Origin: Bacteriovorax sp. UBA1852 | GTDB lineage: Bacteria; Bdellovibrionota; Bacteriovoracia; Bacteriovoracales; Bacteriovoracaceae | Direction: 5' to 3' | Length of the DNA stretch: 12,078 bases | Assembly (NCBI GenBank): GCA_002338505.1 | Contig: DDIK01000180.1 | Location: forward strand, 1 to 12,078 | Shown: one piece after another, positions 1 to 6,591 of the stretch | Layout of the letters: every line of letters begins with the position of its first letter | Position numbering within the stretch: the stretch's first letter is position 1 | Translations under genes and position numbers: made by a program | The notes under the pieces: model-generated | Told to the model about the DNA's origin: nothing | Databases searched by the model: none | What the model saw: the letters and a program-made list of their open reading frames with translations, nothing else

Positions 1-915
1 TATTTTTTTCTATCTTTAACTATTTTTTTGTCAACACAAGCTTATTCGAGTGTTGAACAACCTGAAATCTATCATGGCAAAGATGGTGACTTTAAATCCT
101 TTCCATACTCTGCAGCGTTTATTTATGAAACAAAAGATGGAACAAAGAGAGATGTCGTATGTACAGGTATTTTCTTAAGTTCTAATTGGGTTCTTACCGC
201 TGCCCATTGTATTAACAACTTTAGATCATATATAGATCAATATGGTGTGAAAATTCTCGTGCTCAATGGTGGGGATGGTAATATCAAAAAGCCTCTTTTT
301 ACATATGAGACTTTAGAGTTTCATAATAATCCAAAGTATAGCGATGCTCATGATCCTGATACTGAATTTGTGTCTCATGACTATGGACTTGTTAAGATTA
401 AAAATGATCACCACCAATGTTTTAAGTCAAATGCTCATTTTAAAGCCTGTTTTAGAAGACTATTTAGTTATAATAAAATAAAGATTCCAAGTCTTGAAGA
501 AGCAAGATCCTATCTTACAGTCGGGACGAATTTAACTACTGTGGGTTTTGGTCTTGATGAAACAGATAAGATTTCTTGGCATCTCAAGCACACAGAACTT
601 CCAACGATTGCCATAGATCAGGCAAGAAATATTTATAGAACTTACCTTGAAGGTAGGGGGTTTCCTAAAGAAGAAGTTGAGCGCTACCTTGAAATTGAGG
701 TTCATGAAAAATTTATTTTTACTAATAGTGGATTAACATCAACTTGCTATGGTGACTCCGGTGGACCACTAATTTTTAAGAAGAAGAAAAAGGTTTTTCT
801 TTTTGGAGTTGCAAGTTGGGGCACTGGAGGAGAGGCTAGTAATTGTGGAGGAATGAGTTCCTTCTCTAGTCTTCTTTTTGATGACGGGTGGATAAACTCT
901 ATTATGAATAGATAG
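1..915 (+). CDS. Secreted S1-family (chymotrypsin-fold) serine protease, 5' end missing
   Basis: The reading frame is open from base 1. The first nine codons plus the TTG at 28 encode a hydrophobic stretch (YFFLSLTIFL) followed by STQA-YSS, which is the end of a signal peptide. The real start therefore lies left of the window and TTG28 is internal. Counting from TTG28, the catalytic triad is visible: His60 in LTAAHC, Asp118 in HDYGLVKI and Ser244 in YGDSGGP. The mature N-terminus probably begins near IYHG (residues 14-17, replacing the usual IVGG), only a few residues after the predicted signal cleavage, so there is little or no pro-peptide. The residue six before the catalytic Ser is Ser (S-T-C-Y-G-D-S), as in chymotrypsin and not Asp as in trypsin, so cleavage after Lys/Arg is not expected. 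The protein is predicted to hydrolyse peptides in the periplasm or outside the cell. A run of five Lys follows the GDSGGP strand. It converges on the next gene with a 30-bp gap. Confidence 0.93.
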   Translation, partial: YFFLSLTIFLSTQAYSSVEQPEIYHGKDGDFKSFPYSAAFIYETKDGTKRDVVCTGIFLSSNWVLTAAHCINNFRSYIDQYGVKILVLNGGDGNIKKPLFTYETLEFHNNPKYSDAHDPDTEFVSHDYGLVKIKNDHHQCFKSNAHFKACFRRLFSYNKIKIPSLEEARSYLTVGTNLTTVGFGLDETDKISWHLKHTELPTIAIDQARNIYRTYLEGRGFPKEEVERYLEIEVHEKFIFTNSGLTSTCYGDSGGPLIFKKKKKVFLFGVASWGTGGEASNCGGMSSFSSLLFDDGWINSIMNR

Positions 916-945
916 TTATATCTGCACTTCATACATTACAGTAAT

Positions 946-2979
946 TTAGTAAAAGGCCCAACTTCCACCAAGATTAACTCTACCTCCAGCTTGCTCATCT
1001 TCAATATATTCAAAAGTAACTGTTGGCCCTGTGTTATCTTCTTTCAGCCAACTCTTTGATCCTGATATTTGAGTTACAGAATATGAGCCAGGTGCGAACG
1101 ATATCATGTCGTCTTTGCTGATTGGAGCTTGGTGTTTAGCTTCGATGACATAATTTCTTTTTGTGTCCTTAAGTGCAGCGCTGACTATGTAGTAGTCACC
1201 AAGATTTCTAGTGTAAACAGCTGCATCTAAAGCAGCATTCAAATCCTCAGTTGCTTGAACAGAAATACCTGATTTGTAATTGATCCCATTTAATAAGATT
1301 CCTTTTCCTGAAGGAGACCTCTCCGCTTGAGCTTGAGCGTCTTTGCTCCACAAAAATGTATCTGCCTCAACTCGGACATAGGCGTCGACATCTTTTCCTG
1401 TGTAGCTGACCTCTGCACCGGGAATGATGCCAATTGTTGGCTCTAAGAGTACATCTGATTCGTATTCTTTTCCTGATGTTTTATATGTGGCAGAGCTTTT
1501 GGAAGCTTGTAATTCAGCAGAATACTCAAAGTTTGCCTTAGCAGAGATTTTGTCGGTCACTTTATAAGTATAATTGGGGTTCATCTTAATGAAACCGTAA
1601 AAGCCTTCTGTTGTTACTATTTGTCGTTCATTCTCACTGTCAGTTTTATAAACAGATGCACCATAATCCACACCGAGCTTATTTCCGTTAAAAGTAATAG
1701 CTGAAACCTTTGTGCCATCAGATAGCTCTCCCGTTACTATCGCGCCTTCTCCATAGTCTGTTTTAACAAATGCTTTATTAATATTATAATTCTTTGATAT
1801 ATCATTTGTTGTGTCAAAGCCTGATGCCTCTCTTAACATTTTACCAAGTTCAGTAGGAGTTTCAAGGACTGCTTTGCCATAAGCATCGTAAACTCTGTAA
1901 GCGATACCTGTCACTGGCATTGATCCGCCTTGTTTGAGCTGGGCGACTCCCTTGTTTTGTTCGTCTACTTGTGACTCGCTATAATTAATCTTGTATAGTT
2001 TGTCTGGGTTATTTGGATCAACGATAGCAAGAGTTTGATGAGACTCTGAAGCTGCTTGGTAGCCTATACGAAAGATATTTTTCGGCTCTATTCCTAAAGC
2101 GATTGCTATTTCAGACTGTGCCGCGATTATATCTCTGCATTCTCCTGTAGGAGTTTCAGAATTAAGTCCACTAAACATCTGCTCTGTAGAAATCTTAGTT
2201 AAGTCCTTTTGAGGGCGATCGTCATCAAAGTTTGGTAGAAGTTTTCCACCTATATGAGCAATCAAATCAAGCTTTCCTTGATGAGATAACTTATTTTTTA
2301 GTGATTCCATATTTTCTTTCCACTTTGATGGTGTCTTAATTGTATTAGATACAACATGTTCGGTCTCTAAAATCTCTCTTGGAATATCTAATTCGAACCT
2401 AGCCTGTAAATATTCTTTCATATAGTCTATTTTCTGCTCATCAGAAATACTGTCCCATTGAGCTTTTATTGTTGGTCTATGCTTCAAATAGAAATCAACA
2501 AGCGAGTCGTAATCTTTAATCCATCCATGACCATTATCATTTAATGCCTTGGTAAGTTTACTACCTGTGAAGCTTGATAATTCCTGCACAAGTTCATCCC
2601 CAGTATTATAACTAGCAGAGGCGCCAACCACCCACCTTCTTTTTTTAACAAGCTCATTAATTTCTTCTCTTGCTTTTTGTGCATCTGTGAATTGTCCAGG
2701 GTCACAATTAACTTGTTGGGATTCAGCTGTGATTTTACTATCGATTGAAACCGTATCGTCGGCATTTACGATCTGTCTTATTTCATCTTGATATTGAGCA
2801 TAGGCGACTAATCTCTCACTATCCTCAGAATTTTGCTTAAAGTTATCCGATATTGGTGCTGCTCTTTCAACTATTTGATGTGCCTCTTCTGCTAGGATCG
2901 TCAACGTTGCGAGATTAGTCTTCGCATAGAGATTTGAAGTAGAGTAGAGAAGTAGTATTAAATAGGAGAATTTAAGCAT
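946..2979 (-). CDS. Exported 677-aa protein: transglutaminase-like segment plus beta-rich, barrel-like C-terminus
   Basis: I do not recognise a named family for the whole protein. Residues 1-19 are a signal peptide (hydrophobic core LILLLYS, cleavage after LYA). Residues 95-260 look helical and charged. Residues 277-333 resemble a transglutaminase/cysteine-protease core: TGECRD with Cys281, then a helix ending in ALGI, then FRIGY, then His314, with Asp321 or Asn332 as candidate third catalytic residue. From about residue 400 to the end the sequence alternates polar and hydrophobic residues in short strands separated by Gly/Asn/Asp turns, and it ends in WAFY. An aromatic C-terminus is typical of outer-membrane barrels. 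I infer a periplasmic enzymatic or peptide-binding domain attached to an outer-membrane or surface beta domain. The start has a good ribosome site (AAGAGG, rc of about 2985-2990). It is divergent from the hemolysin III gene. The coding call is firm; the domain calls are moderate. Confidence 0.9.
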   Translation of the reverse strand: MLKFSYLILLLYSTSNLYAKTNLATLTILAEEAHQIVERAAPISDNFKQNSEDSERLVAYAQYQDEIRQIVNADDTVSIDSKITAESQQVNCDPGQFTDAQKAREEINELVKKRRWVVGASASYNTGDELVQELSSFTGSKLTKALNDNGHGWIKDYDSLVDFYLKHRPTIKAQWDSISDEQKIDYMKEYLQARFELDIPREILETEHVVSNTIKTPSKWKENMESLKNKLSHQGKLDLIAHIGGKLLPNFDDDRPQKDLTKISTEQMFSGLNSETPTGECRDIIAAQSEIAIALGIEPKNIFRIGYQAASESHQTLAIVDPNNPDKLYKINYSESQVDEQNKGVAQLKQGGSMPVTGIAYRVYDAYGKAVLETPTELGKMLREASGFDTTNDISKNYNINKAFVKTDYGEGAIVTGELSDGTKVSAITFNGNKLGVDYGASVYKTDSENERQIVTTEGFYGFIKMNPNYTYKVTDKISAKANFEYSAELQASKSSATYKTSGKEYESDVLLEPTIGIIPGAEVSYTGKDVDAYVRVEADTFLWSKDAQAQAERSPSGKGILLNGINYKSGISVQATEDLNAALDAAVYTRNLGDYYIVSAALKDTKRNYVIEAKHQAPISKDDMISFAPGSYSVTQISGSKSWLKEDNTGPTVTFEYIEDEQAGGRVNLGGSWAFY

Positions 2980-3099
2980 TTTAACCTCTTATTGGTGTTC
3001 CTTGATCTTATCGGTCGGATACCTTGAAAGCTTAAATTTAGAGCTCAATTTGGTTTCTTGTGTTATCTATAGTTCTGAACTACTCTTTTGTCCTAAATC

Positions 3100-3104
3100 A
3101 GGAG
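3100..3104 (+). promoter_or_regulatory. Shine-Dalgarno AGGAG that selects an ATT start
   Basis: AGGAG lies 7 bases before ATT at 3112. The frame is closed by TAA at 3094-3096, and no ATG, GTG or TTG occurs in frame until 3217, which is already inside the first membrane helix. The spacing makes ATT3112 the best start; ATA3106 and ATT3109 are too close to the AGGAG. Confidence 0.6.
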
Positions 3105-3111
3105 TATAATT

Positions 3112-3756
3112 ATTTCAGAACATAAAGTTATTTCAGACTACTCTGAAACCGAAGAGCGGCTCAATATTTTTTCTCATAAAATTGGTTTTCTCCTTTCAAG
3201 CATTGGATTTGTTCTCTTGTTTATTAAAGGACTAGAGGGCTACGAATTAAAGGCACAGGTGAGTTTTTTAATCTTTGGCGTGAGTATGGTTATTTTGTAC
3301 CTTGCCTCAACTCTCTATCATAGTTCACTTGAGTCTAGGCAAAGACAGAAACGAAAAGTGTTCGATCACTGTGCGATCTATGTTCTTATAGCTGGCTCTT
3401 ATTCTCCATATGTCTTGGCGGGACTTGGAGATAGGCTAGGCTGGACTGTATTCTTTTGTGTTTGGGCCTTTGCGCTGATAGGAATCACTCTAAAGATCTT
3501 CTTCACAGGACGCTTCAAATTAATTTCAACATTAATGTATGTTTTTATGGGGTGGATGATTGTCTTTTTTGTCACACCTCTTCGAAAGGTAATCTCTGAA
3601 GAGTGTTTTCAGTGGCTACTTTTTGGAGGGATATCATATACTTTTGGTGCATTGATTTATATGGTTAAGAAAATAAAATTTAACCATGCTATTTTTCATT
3701 TCTTTGTCCTAATTGGCAGTGCTTGTCATTTCGTCTCGATATATTATTATCTTTAG
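3112..3756 (+). CDS. Hemolysin III / YqfA-type seven-helix membrane protein with an ATT start
   Basis: This belongs to the hemolysin III family (also related to the PAQR receptors), polytopic inner-membrane proteins of uncertain biochemical role. From ATT3112 the product is 214 aa, the usual family length. Family motifs are present in order: YSETEERLNIFSH (residues 10-22, the conserved N-terminal E-E-x-x-N-x-x-S/T-H motif), STLYHS (His70), FDHCAIYVLIAGSYSPY (His86) and a C-terminal NHAIFHFF...CHF with His192, His196 and His206. The conserved His set probably binds a metal, as in PAQR proteins. Seven hydrophobic segments fit. The N-terminal motif lies upstream of the first canonical start (TTG3217), so a 179-aa product starting there would lack a conserved part of the protein. 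Canonical starts are absent from this extension, so either ATT is used or the start codon has been mutated. The word hemolysin is a family label and does not show lytic activity. Confidence 0.85.
   Translation: MSEHKVISDYSETEERLNIFSHKIGFLLSSIGFVLLFIKGLEGYELKAQVSFLIFGVSMVILYLASTLYHSSLESRQRQKRKVFDHCAIYVLIAGSYSPYVLAGLGDRLGWTVFFCVWAFALIGITLKIFFTGRFKLISTLMYVFMGWMIVFFVTPLRKVISEECFQWLLFGGISYTFGALIYMVKKIKFNHAIFHFFVLIGSACHFVSIYYYL
3131..3148 (+). repeat. Perfect 7-bp hairpin just inside the hemolysin III coding start
   Basis: TTTCAGA-CTAC-TCTGAAA forms a 7-bp stem with a 4-base loop over codons 7-13. The left arm is also part of a direct repeat: TTATTTCAGA occurs at 3110-3119, across the proposed start codon, and again at 3128-3137, exactly 18 bases (six codons) later. 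The upstream copy could compete for the same right arm, so alternative folds that cover or expose the ATT start can be drawn. Confidence 0.5.
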
Positions 3757-3831
3757 ACACTAAATCATTCTCCTAAGTACAAGGAAATACGTCGTGCTGC
3801 GCTGCTGCGAGGATGAACGTGAAGAATTGTC

Positions 3832-3837
3832 TATAAT
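3832..3837 (+). promoter_or_regulatory. Consensus -10 box TATAAT for the SWIB gene
   Basis: A perfect TATAAT lies 52 bases before the ATG at 3890, giving an expected leader of about 45 bases. TTG at 3827-3829 is too close to be the -35, and the correctly spaced hexamer is poor, so this is a promoter with a strong -10 and weak -35. A short GC-rich patch with repeated GCTGC (about 3796-3808), unusual for this AT-rich DNA, lies just upstream. Confidence 0.45.
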
Positions 3838-3889
3838 ATTTCAAAATTAGAACTAAACTTCTAACACTACACATAAAAAGGAATTAAAA

Positions 3890-4216
3890 ATGGCAGAAGC
3901 AAAAGGCTTAAAAAAACCAGTTCAACTTCAAGCAGAATTAGCACAAATGTTAGGAGCAACTGAACTTCCAAGAACAGAAATTACAAAGAAGCTTTGGGAG
4001 TATATTAAGGAGAAGGGTCTTCAAACTAAGACTGAAAATGGAAGCCCAGAAAATGCAGGTAAGTACATCGTTGCAGATGCTACTCTTTTACCAATTTTCA
4101 AGAAGACTAAATCAACAAGCAAGTCTGGAAAGTTAACAGATCTTACTAATCTTAAAGAGGGTGAGACTATTAATATGATGCAAATGGCAGCTGTTGTTGG
4201 TGCAAATATTAAATAG
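3890..4216 (+). CDS. Stand-alone SWIB/MDM2-domain protein
   Basis: The 108-aa product is almost entirely one SWIB domain: LAQMLGATELPRTEITKKLW (residues about 17-36) followed by EYIKEKGLQ, a short basic/polar turn, and KYIVADATLLPIF. These match the family pattern in which an LPR-E-x-x-x-x-LW-x-YIK-x-x-xL core is followed by an aD-x-x-L-x-x-(l/i)F helix. The C-terminal 35 residues (SGKLTDLTNL...MMQMAAVVGANIK) replace the usual short tail. SWIB domains are best known from eukaryotic SWI/SNF chromatin complexes; bacterial copies, for example in chlamydiae, are linked to chromosome structure or topoisomerase I. A nucleoid-associated role is inferred. The protein is Lys-rich at both ends, which fits a DNA-associated protein. 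The ribosome site AAGGA is well placed. It appears to be a single-gene unit, with a TATAAT box upstream and a hairpin terminator downstream. Confidence 0.88.
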   Translation: MAEAKGLKKPVQLQAELAQMLGATELPRTEITKKLWEYIKEKGLQTKTENGSPENAGKYIVADATLLPIFKKTKSTSKSGKLTDLTNLKEGETINMMQMAAVVGANIK

Positions 4217-4231
4217 AATGTTTAAAAATAT

Positions 4232-4265
4232 TGTTGCTCGTTTATCTTAGCGAGCAACATCTTTT
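4232..4265 (+). terminator. Rho-independent terminator of the SWIB gene
   Basis: TGTTGCTCG (4232-4240) and CGAGCAACA (4251-4259) form a perfect 9-bp stem around a 10-base loop, followed by TCTTTT. It lies 15 bases after the SWIB stop codon. Confidence 0.75.
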
Positions 4266-4266
4266 A

Positions 4267-4287
4267 AGTTAGATGTTTTGTCTAACT
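4267..4287. repeat. Second hairpin directly after the terminator
   Basis: AGTTAGA (4267-4273) and TCTAACT (4281-4287) are perfect inverted arms with a 7-base loop. No long T run follows. It may be a back-up terminator or a protein site upstream of the next gene. Confidence 0.4.
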
Positions 4288-4351
4288 CATAAATCTCTCT
4301 TTTCTCTTGATGTCCATTATCCACGATCGGTCTTTATGGTAATCTATACTC

Positions 4352-4864
4352 ATGAAAATGATAGAGATATTAAATAACCTAGGAAGAGATAAGTTCATTT
4401 ACACTTCACCAGAGGCGCGTCTTATCACGCTCTATGATGACTTCTTCTATTCACGAAACGACTATGATCATCTATGTCCTGGACAGAGAGACTATATTAG
4501 AAAGAAGTTTCTGGGTAACGACTTTAAGCAAGTCTCTGGTTCTGTCTTTCGTTTTGAAGATCAAGAAATTGCGGTACTAAAGTCTCCTGGTCTTGGAATT
4601 AGTCCACTTTCAAATTTATTGATGACCCTTGAAAAGTATGACTATGTGGTAGCAACACCACTGAGTTGTTTTCTATATTTTATCTCTCAGGATTCTAGTG
4701 ATGAAGAAATTTTAAGACTCCTAAAAAAGTGTCCTGTTAATCTCGATCAGGCTTTTGATTTTACTTACCAAGAAGATTACAGGCCGAGACTTTTAAAGAG
4801 TATCGCTTCGTATAAGAGTTTTCAAGCTGAGCACGAGGCCTCTCATAAGTTTAAAAAGTTATGA
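4352..4864 (+). CDS. Uncharacterised protein translationally coupled to an HDAC-family gene
   Basis: I do not recognise this 170-aa protein. It has no signal peptide and no membrane helix, so it is predicted to be cytoplasmic. It is mixed alpha/beta and rich in aromatic and charged residues, with PLSCFLYFISQDSSDEEIL near residues 103-121 and a basic, His-containing tail (EHEASHKFKKL). Its stop TGA overlaps the ATG of the next gene (ATGA at 4861-4864), which predicts coupled translation and suggests a shared task with the deacetylase, perhaps as a partner or regulator. There is no Shine-Dalgarno before ATG4352. A second in-frame ATG follows at 4358, and a TATACT box at 4345-4350 would place the transcript start close to that second ATG, so either codon could be used on a leaderless message. 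Confidence 0.8.
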   Translation: MKMIEILNNLGRDKFIYTSPEARLITLYDDFFYSRNDYDHLCPGQRDYIRKKFLGNDFKQVSGSVFRFEDQEIAVLKSPGLGISPLSNLLMTLEKYDYVVATPLSCFLYFISQDSSDEEILRLLKKCPVNLDQAFDFTYQEDYRPRLLKSIASYKSFQAEHEASHKFKKL

Positions 4865-5775
4865 AGCGCTGGGAAGACTTTCACTTTTTCTATTCCGATC
4901 ATTTTGAAGTGGAGTTAGAAATAAATCATCGCTTTCCAATGAATAAGTATCAGGCCTTGAGAGAGAGTTTACTTCAACGAGGTATTGTTAAAAAATCACA
5001 GATATCACCTGCAAATAAATTAGAAACCCATCATCTTCATCTCGCCCATACTCCAGACTATATTGAACAAGTCTTGAGTCTCACACTTGATAGAAAAAAA
5101 TCTCGCGCGGTAGGTCTTCCCTTGAATAAGGCGATGGTTGATCGCGCGCTTGGAAGTCAGGGAGCATTTTGGCAAGCCGTGAGTAGTTCATTGGAAACAG
5201 GCTTTTCAACATCCATGGCGGGAGGGACACATCATGCACACGCTGATGCAGGTGAGGGGTTTTGCTTCTTTAATGATTTCGCTATAAATGTGAGGCGACT
5301 ACACAAAGATAATGCTGGTTACAAGATTCTCATTCTTGATCTCGATGTTCATCAAGGAAATGGGAATAGCTCGATACTCAATCAAGATAAGAATGTCTTT
5401 ATCGCAAGTTATCATGGAGAGAAAAATTATCCTTTTAGAAAAGTTCCTTCTCATCTTGATCGTGGTTTTCTCGATGGTGCAGGTGACGAGGAATATTTAA
5501 AGATACTTTGTGAAGACTTAAAGAGATTTTCTCAAATGGGCTTTGATCATATCTTTTATCAGGCGGGGGTCGATGCTTTAGGCGGTGATTCATTTGGTAA
5601 GCTTGCGATGACTCATGACGGGCTGAAAGAGCGTGATCGCATGGTTTTTGAGTTTGCAAAACATCAAAATATCCCCTTAGCGATGGCGCTAGGTGGGGGC
5701 TATTCTAAAAATATTGATGAGACTGTTGAGGCCTATGTTGGGACTTATGAAGTGGCTCGTCGAACTTATCTATAG
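4861..5775 (+). CDS. Zinc-dependent deacetylase of the histone deacetylase / AcuC superfamily
   Basis: The 304-aa protein has the arginase-fold deacetylase signature. GGTHHAHADAGEGFCFFND (residues 121-139) carries the paired active-site histidines His124/His125. DLDVHQGNG (160-168) gives zinc ligands Asp162 and His164. AGVDALGGD (235-243) gives the third ligand, Asp238. GGGYS (278-282) holds the transition-state Tyr281. All catalytic residues are present, so it should hydrolyse acetyl (or acetyl-like) amides from lysines or small amines. It is at the short end of the family, near the class IV/short bacterial type, without extra domains, and should be cytoplasmic. True histones are absent in bacteria, so substrates could be acetyl-CoA synthetase, other acetylated proteins or polyamines; the sequence does not say which. 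The start is fixed by the ATGA overlap with the upstream gene. A stretch of eight T follows at about 5812-5819, without a convincing hairpin. Confidence 0.93.
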   Translation: MKRWEDFHFFYSDHFEVELEINHRFPMNKYQALRESLLQRGIVKKSQISPANKLETHHLHLAHTPDYIEQVLSLTLDRKKSRAVGLPLNKAMVDRALGSQGAFWQAVSSSLETGFSTSMAGGTHHAHADAGEGFCFFNDFAINVRRLHKDNAGYKILILDLDVHQGNGNSSILNQDKNVFIASYHGEKNYPFRKVPSHLDRGFLDGAGDEEYLKILCEDLKRFSQMGFDHIFYQAGVDALGGDSFGKLAMTHDGLKERDRMVFEFAKHQNIPLAMALGGGYSKNIDETVEAYVGTYEVARRTYL

Positions 5776-5881
5776 GTATTTCGCTACTGAATTCAAACAC
5801 GCAAGAGTACTTTTTTTTACATTATAAAAATAATTAATGCTATTACATATGGAATTCTTAATTAAGGAATAAAAGCTCTTG

Positions 5882-5899
5882 ATTATAGTATAGTATAAT
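5882..5899 (+). promoter_or_regulatory. TATAAT -10 box inside an inverted repeat: likely autoregulatory site of the toxin-antitoxin pair
   Basis: ATTATA (5882-5887), six bases, then TATAAT (5894-5899) form an 18-bp inverted repeat whose right arm is a consensus -10 box. Antitoxins of this type commonly repress their own operon by binding palindromes over the promoter. The -35 is weak. A second, imperfect palindrome centred on TTAATTAA lies at about 5850-5867. The sequence shows the repeats; the repressor role is inferred. Confidence 0.4.
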
Positions 5900-5923
5900 T
5901 ATGGATTTTATGGTAGGGTGTAA

Positions 5924-6223
5924 ATGATTATAATAAAGTCTAGTCTCTTTAGTTTGTGGTATGACAGTCTTGATATGTCACAAAAAATACAGGTAGATAC
6001 AAGACTTACTAAAATATTAGTAGACAGTCATTTTGGTCTATACAAAAGACTTGGCAATATTTGTGAGTTAAAGTTTAGAAGTGGAATTAGGATTTACTAT
6101 GCTTTTGATAAAGATGTATTAGTTCTATTATTAAACGGTGGTGGAAAGACTAGTAAACGAAAACAGTCTCAAGATATAGAAAAGGCGAGAGAGATTTTTA
6201 AGGAGTACTTTGATGGTAAATAG
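5924..6223 (+). CDS. RelE/HigB-type toxin of a toxin-antitoxin module
   Basis: The 99-aa product fits the addiction-module killer family (RelE/ParE superfamily, HigB-like, Gp49-related). It has an N-terminal helical part with a basic helix (RLTKIL), ICELKFRSGIRIYYAF (residues 46-61) matching the family E-L/K-x-x-x-x-G-x-R-I/V-Y-Y strands, then LLLNGGGKTSK (68-78) and QSQDIEKA (81-88), matching GG-x-K-x-x-Q-x-x-DI-x-x-A. Members usually cleave mRNA at the ribosome; which mRNA sites this one would cut cannot be read from sequence. GGTAGGG lies upstream as a fair ribosome site. The toxin precedes the antitoxin, the HigBA order, and the two genes overlap by 11 bases. The locus is visibly more AT-rich than its neighbours and sits alone between housekeeping-type genes, which fits acquisition by transfer, although no mobile-element remnants are visible. 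Confidence 0.82.
   Translation: MIIIKSSLFSLWYDSLDMSQKIQVDTRLTKILVDSHFGLYKRLGNICELKFRSGIRIYYAFDKDVLVLLLNGGGKTSKRKQSQDIEKAREIFKEYFDGK
6200..6205 (+). promoter_or_regulatory. AAGGAG ribosome site that sets the antitoxin start
   Basis: AAGGAG is followed by 7 bases and ATG at 6213. The in-frame TTG at 6210 is only 4 bases away from it and is rejected as the start. The site lies inside the toxin reading frame. Confidence 0.7.
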
Positions 6224-6512
6224 GTTTACTGATTGGCAACAAGACCTAAGTAAGGAGCTTATTAAAAGTAAGAGAAGAAGAAAATTATACTTTGAAGCTC
6301 TTCAGAATGAATACAGTAATGATTTGGAGGTCCTCAGGGCAATTGTTAAGGTCATCGGGCTAAAAGAGTTCTCTACTTTATGTGGAATTCCTTCTTCAAA
6401 TATAAGTAATTATCTAAAAAAAGGAAAAGATTTAAAAATTTCTACAATAAAGAAACTTATTTCACCCTTTGGAGTTACAACCGTCTATATTCCACTAGAC
6501 AATGCTGCATAG
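6213..6512 (+). CDS. HigA-type antitoxin with Xre-like helix-turn-helix
   Basis: This 99-aa protein is the partner of the upstream toxin. The N-terminal 35 residues are basic (KSKRRRKLYF). From about residue 37 it follows the addiction-module antidote pattern: DLEVLRAIVKVIGLKEFSTL, then CGIPSSNISNYLKKG, the recognition part of the helix-turn-helix (S-x-S/N-I-x-x-Y-L), then STIKKLISPFGV, equivalent to the family T-L-x-K-x-L-x-x-x-G segment. It should neutralise the toxin by direct binding and repress the operon at the palindrome near 5882-5899. ATG6213 is preferred over TTG6210 because of the AAGGAG spacing. No clear terminator follows. Confidence 0.82.
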   Translation: MVNRFTDWQQDLSKELIKSKRRRKLYFEALQNEYSNDLEVLRAIVKVIGLKEFSTLCGIPSSNISNYLKKGKDLKISTIKKLISPFGVTTVYIPLDNAA

Positions 6513-6591
6513 TCTTTAAACATTCAATAATCTCTTAATTTTTCAAGACTGTTGAGCGTTTCGTCAAGTGCTTCAAATCCATCGTTTCTTT

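Noticed and set aside
747..932. Minus-strand 61-aa frame across the protease 3' end
   Set aside because: Antisense to the catalytic Ser region of a clear protease gene; low-complexity Phe run from the Lys codons; no ribosome site.
2541..2765. Second minus-strand frame inside the 677-aa gene
   Set aside because: Fully contained in the larger gene, which has a signal peptide and a ribosome site; no independent start signal.
3217..3756. TTG start giving a 179-aa hemolysin III protein
   Set aside because: It removes the conserved N-terminal E-E-x-x-N...S-H motif and part of helix 1, and has no ribosome site before it.
5312..5659. Two short overlapping frames (one per strand) inside the deacetylase gene
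   Set aside because: They overlap the zinc-ligand region of a well-supported gene and have no protein-like features.
5776..5825. Possible terminator after the deacetylase gene (eight T at about 5812-5819)
   Set aside because: The only stem I can draw (GTATTT with GAGTAC) is six pairs with two G-U and a very large loop.
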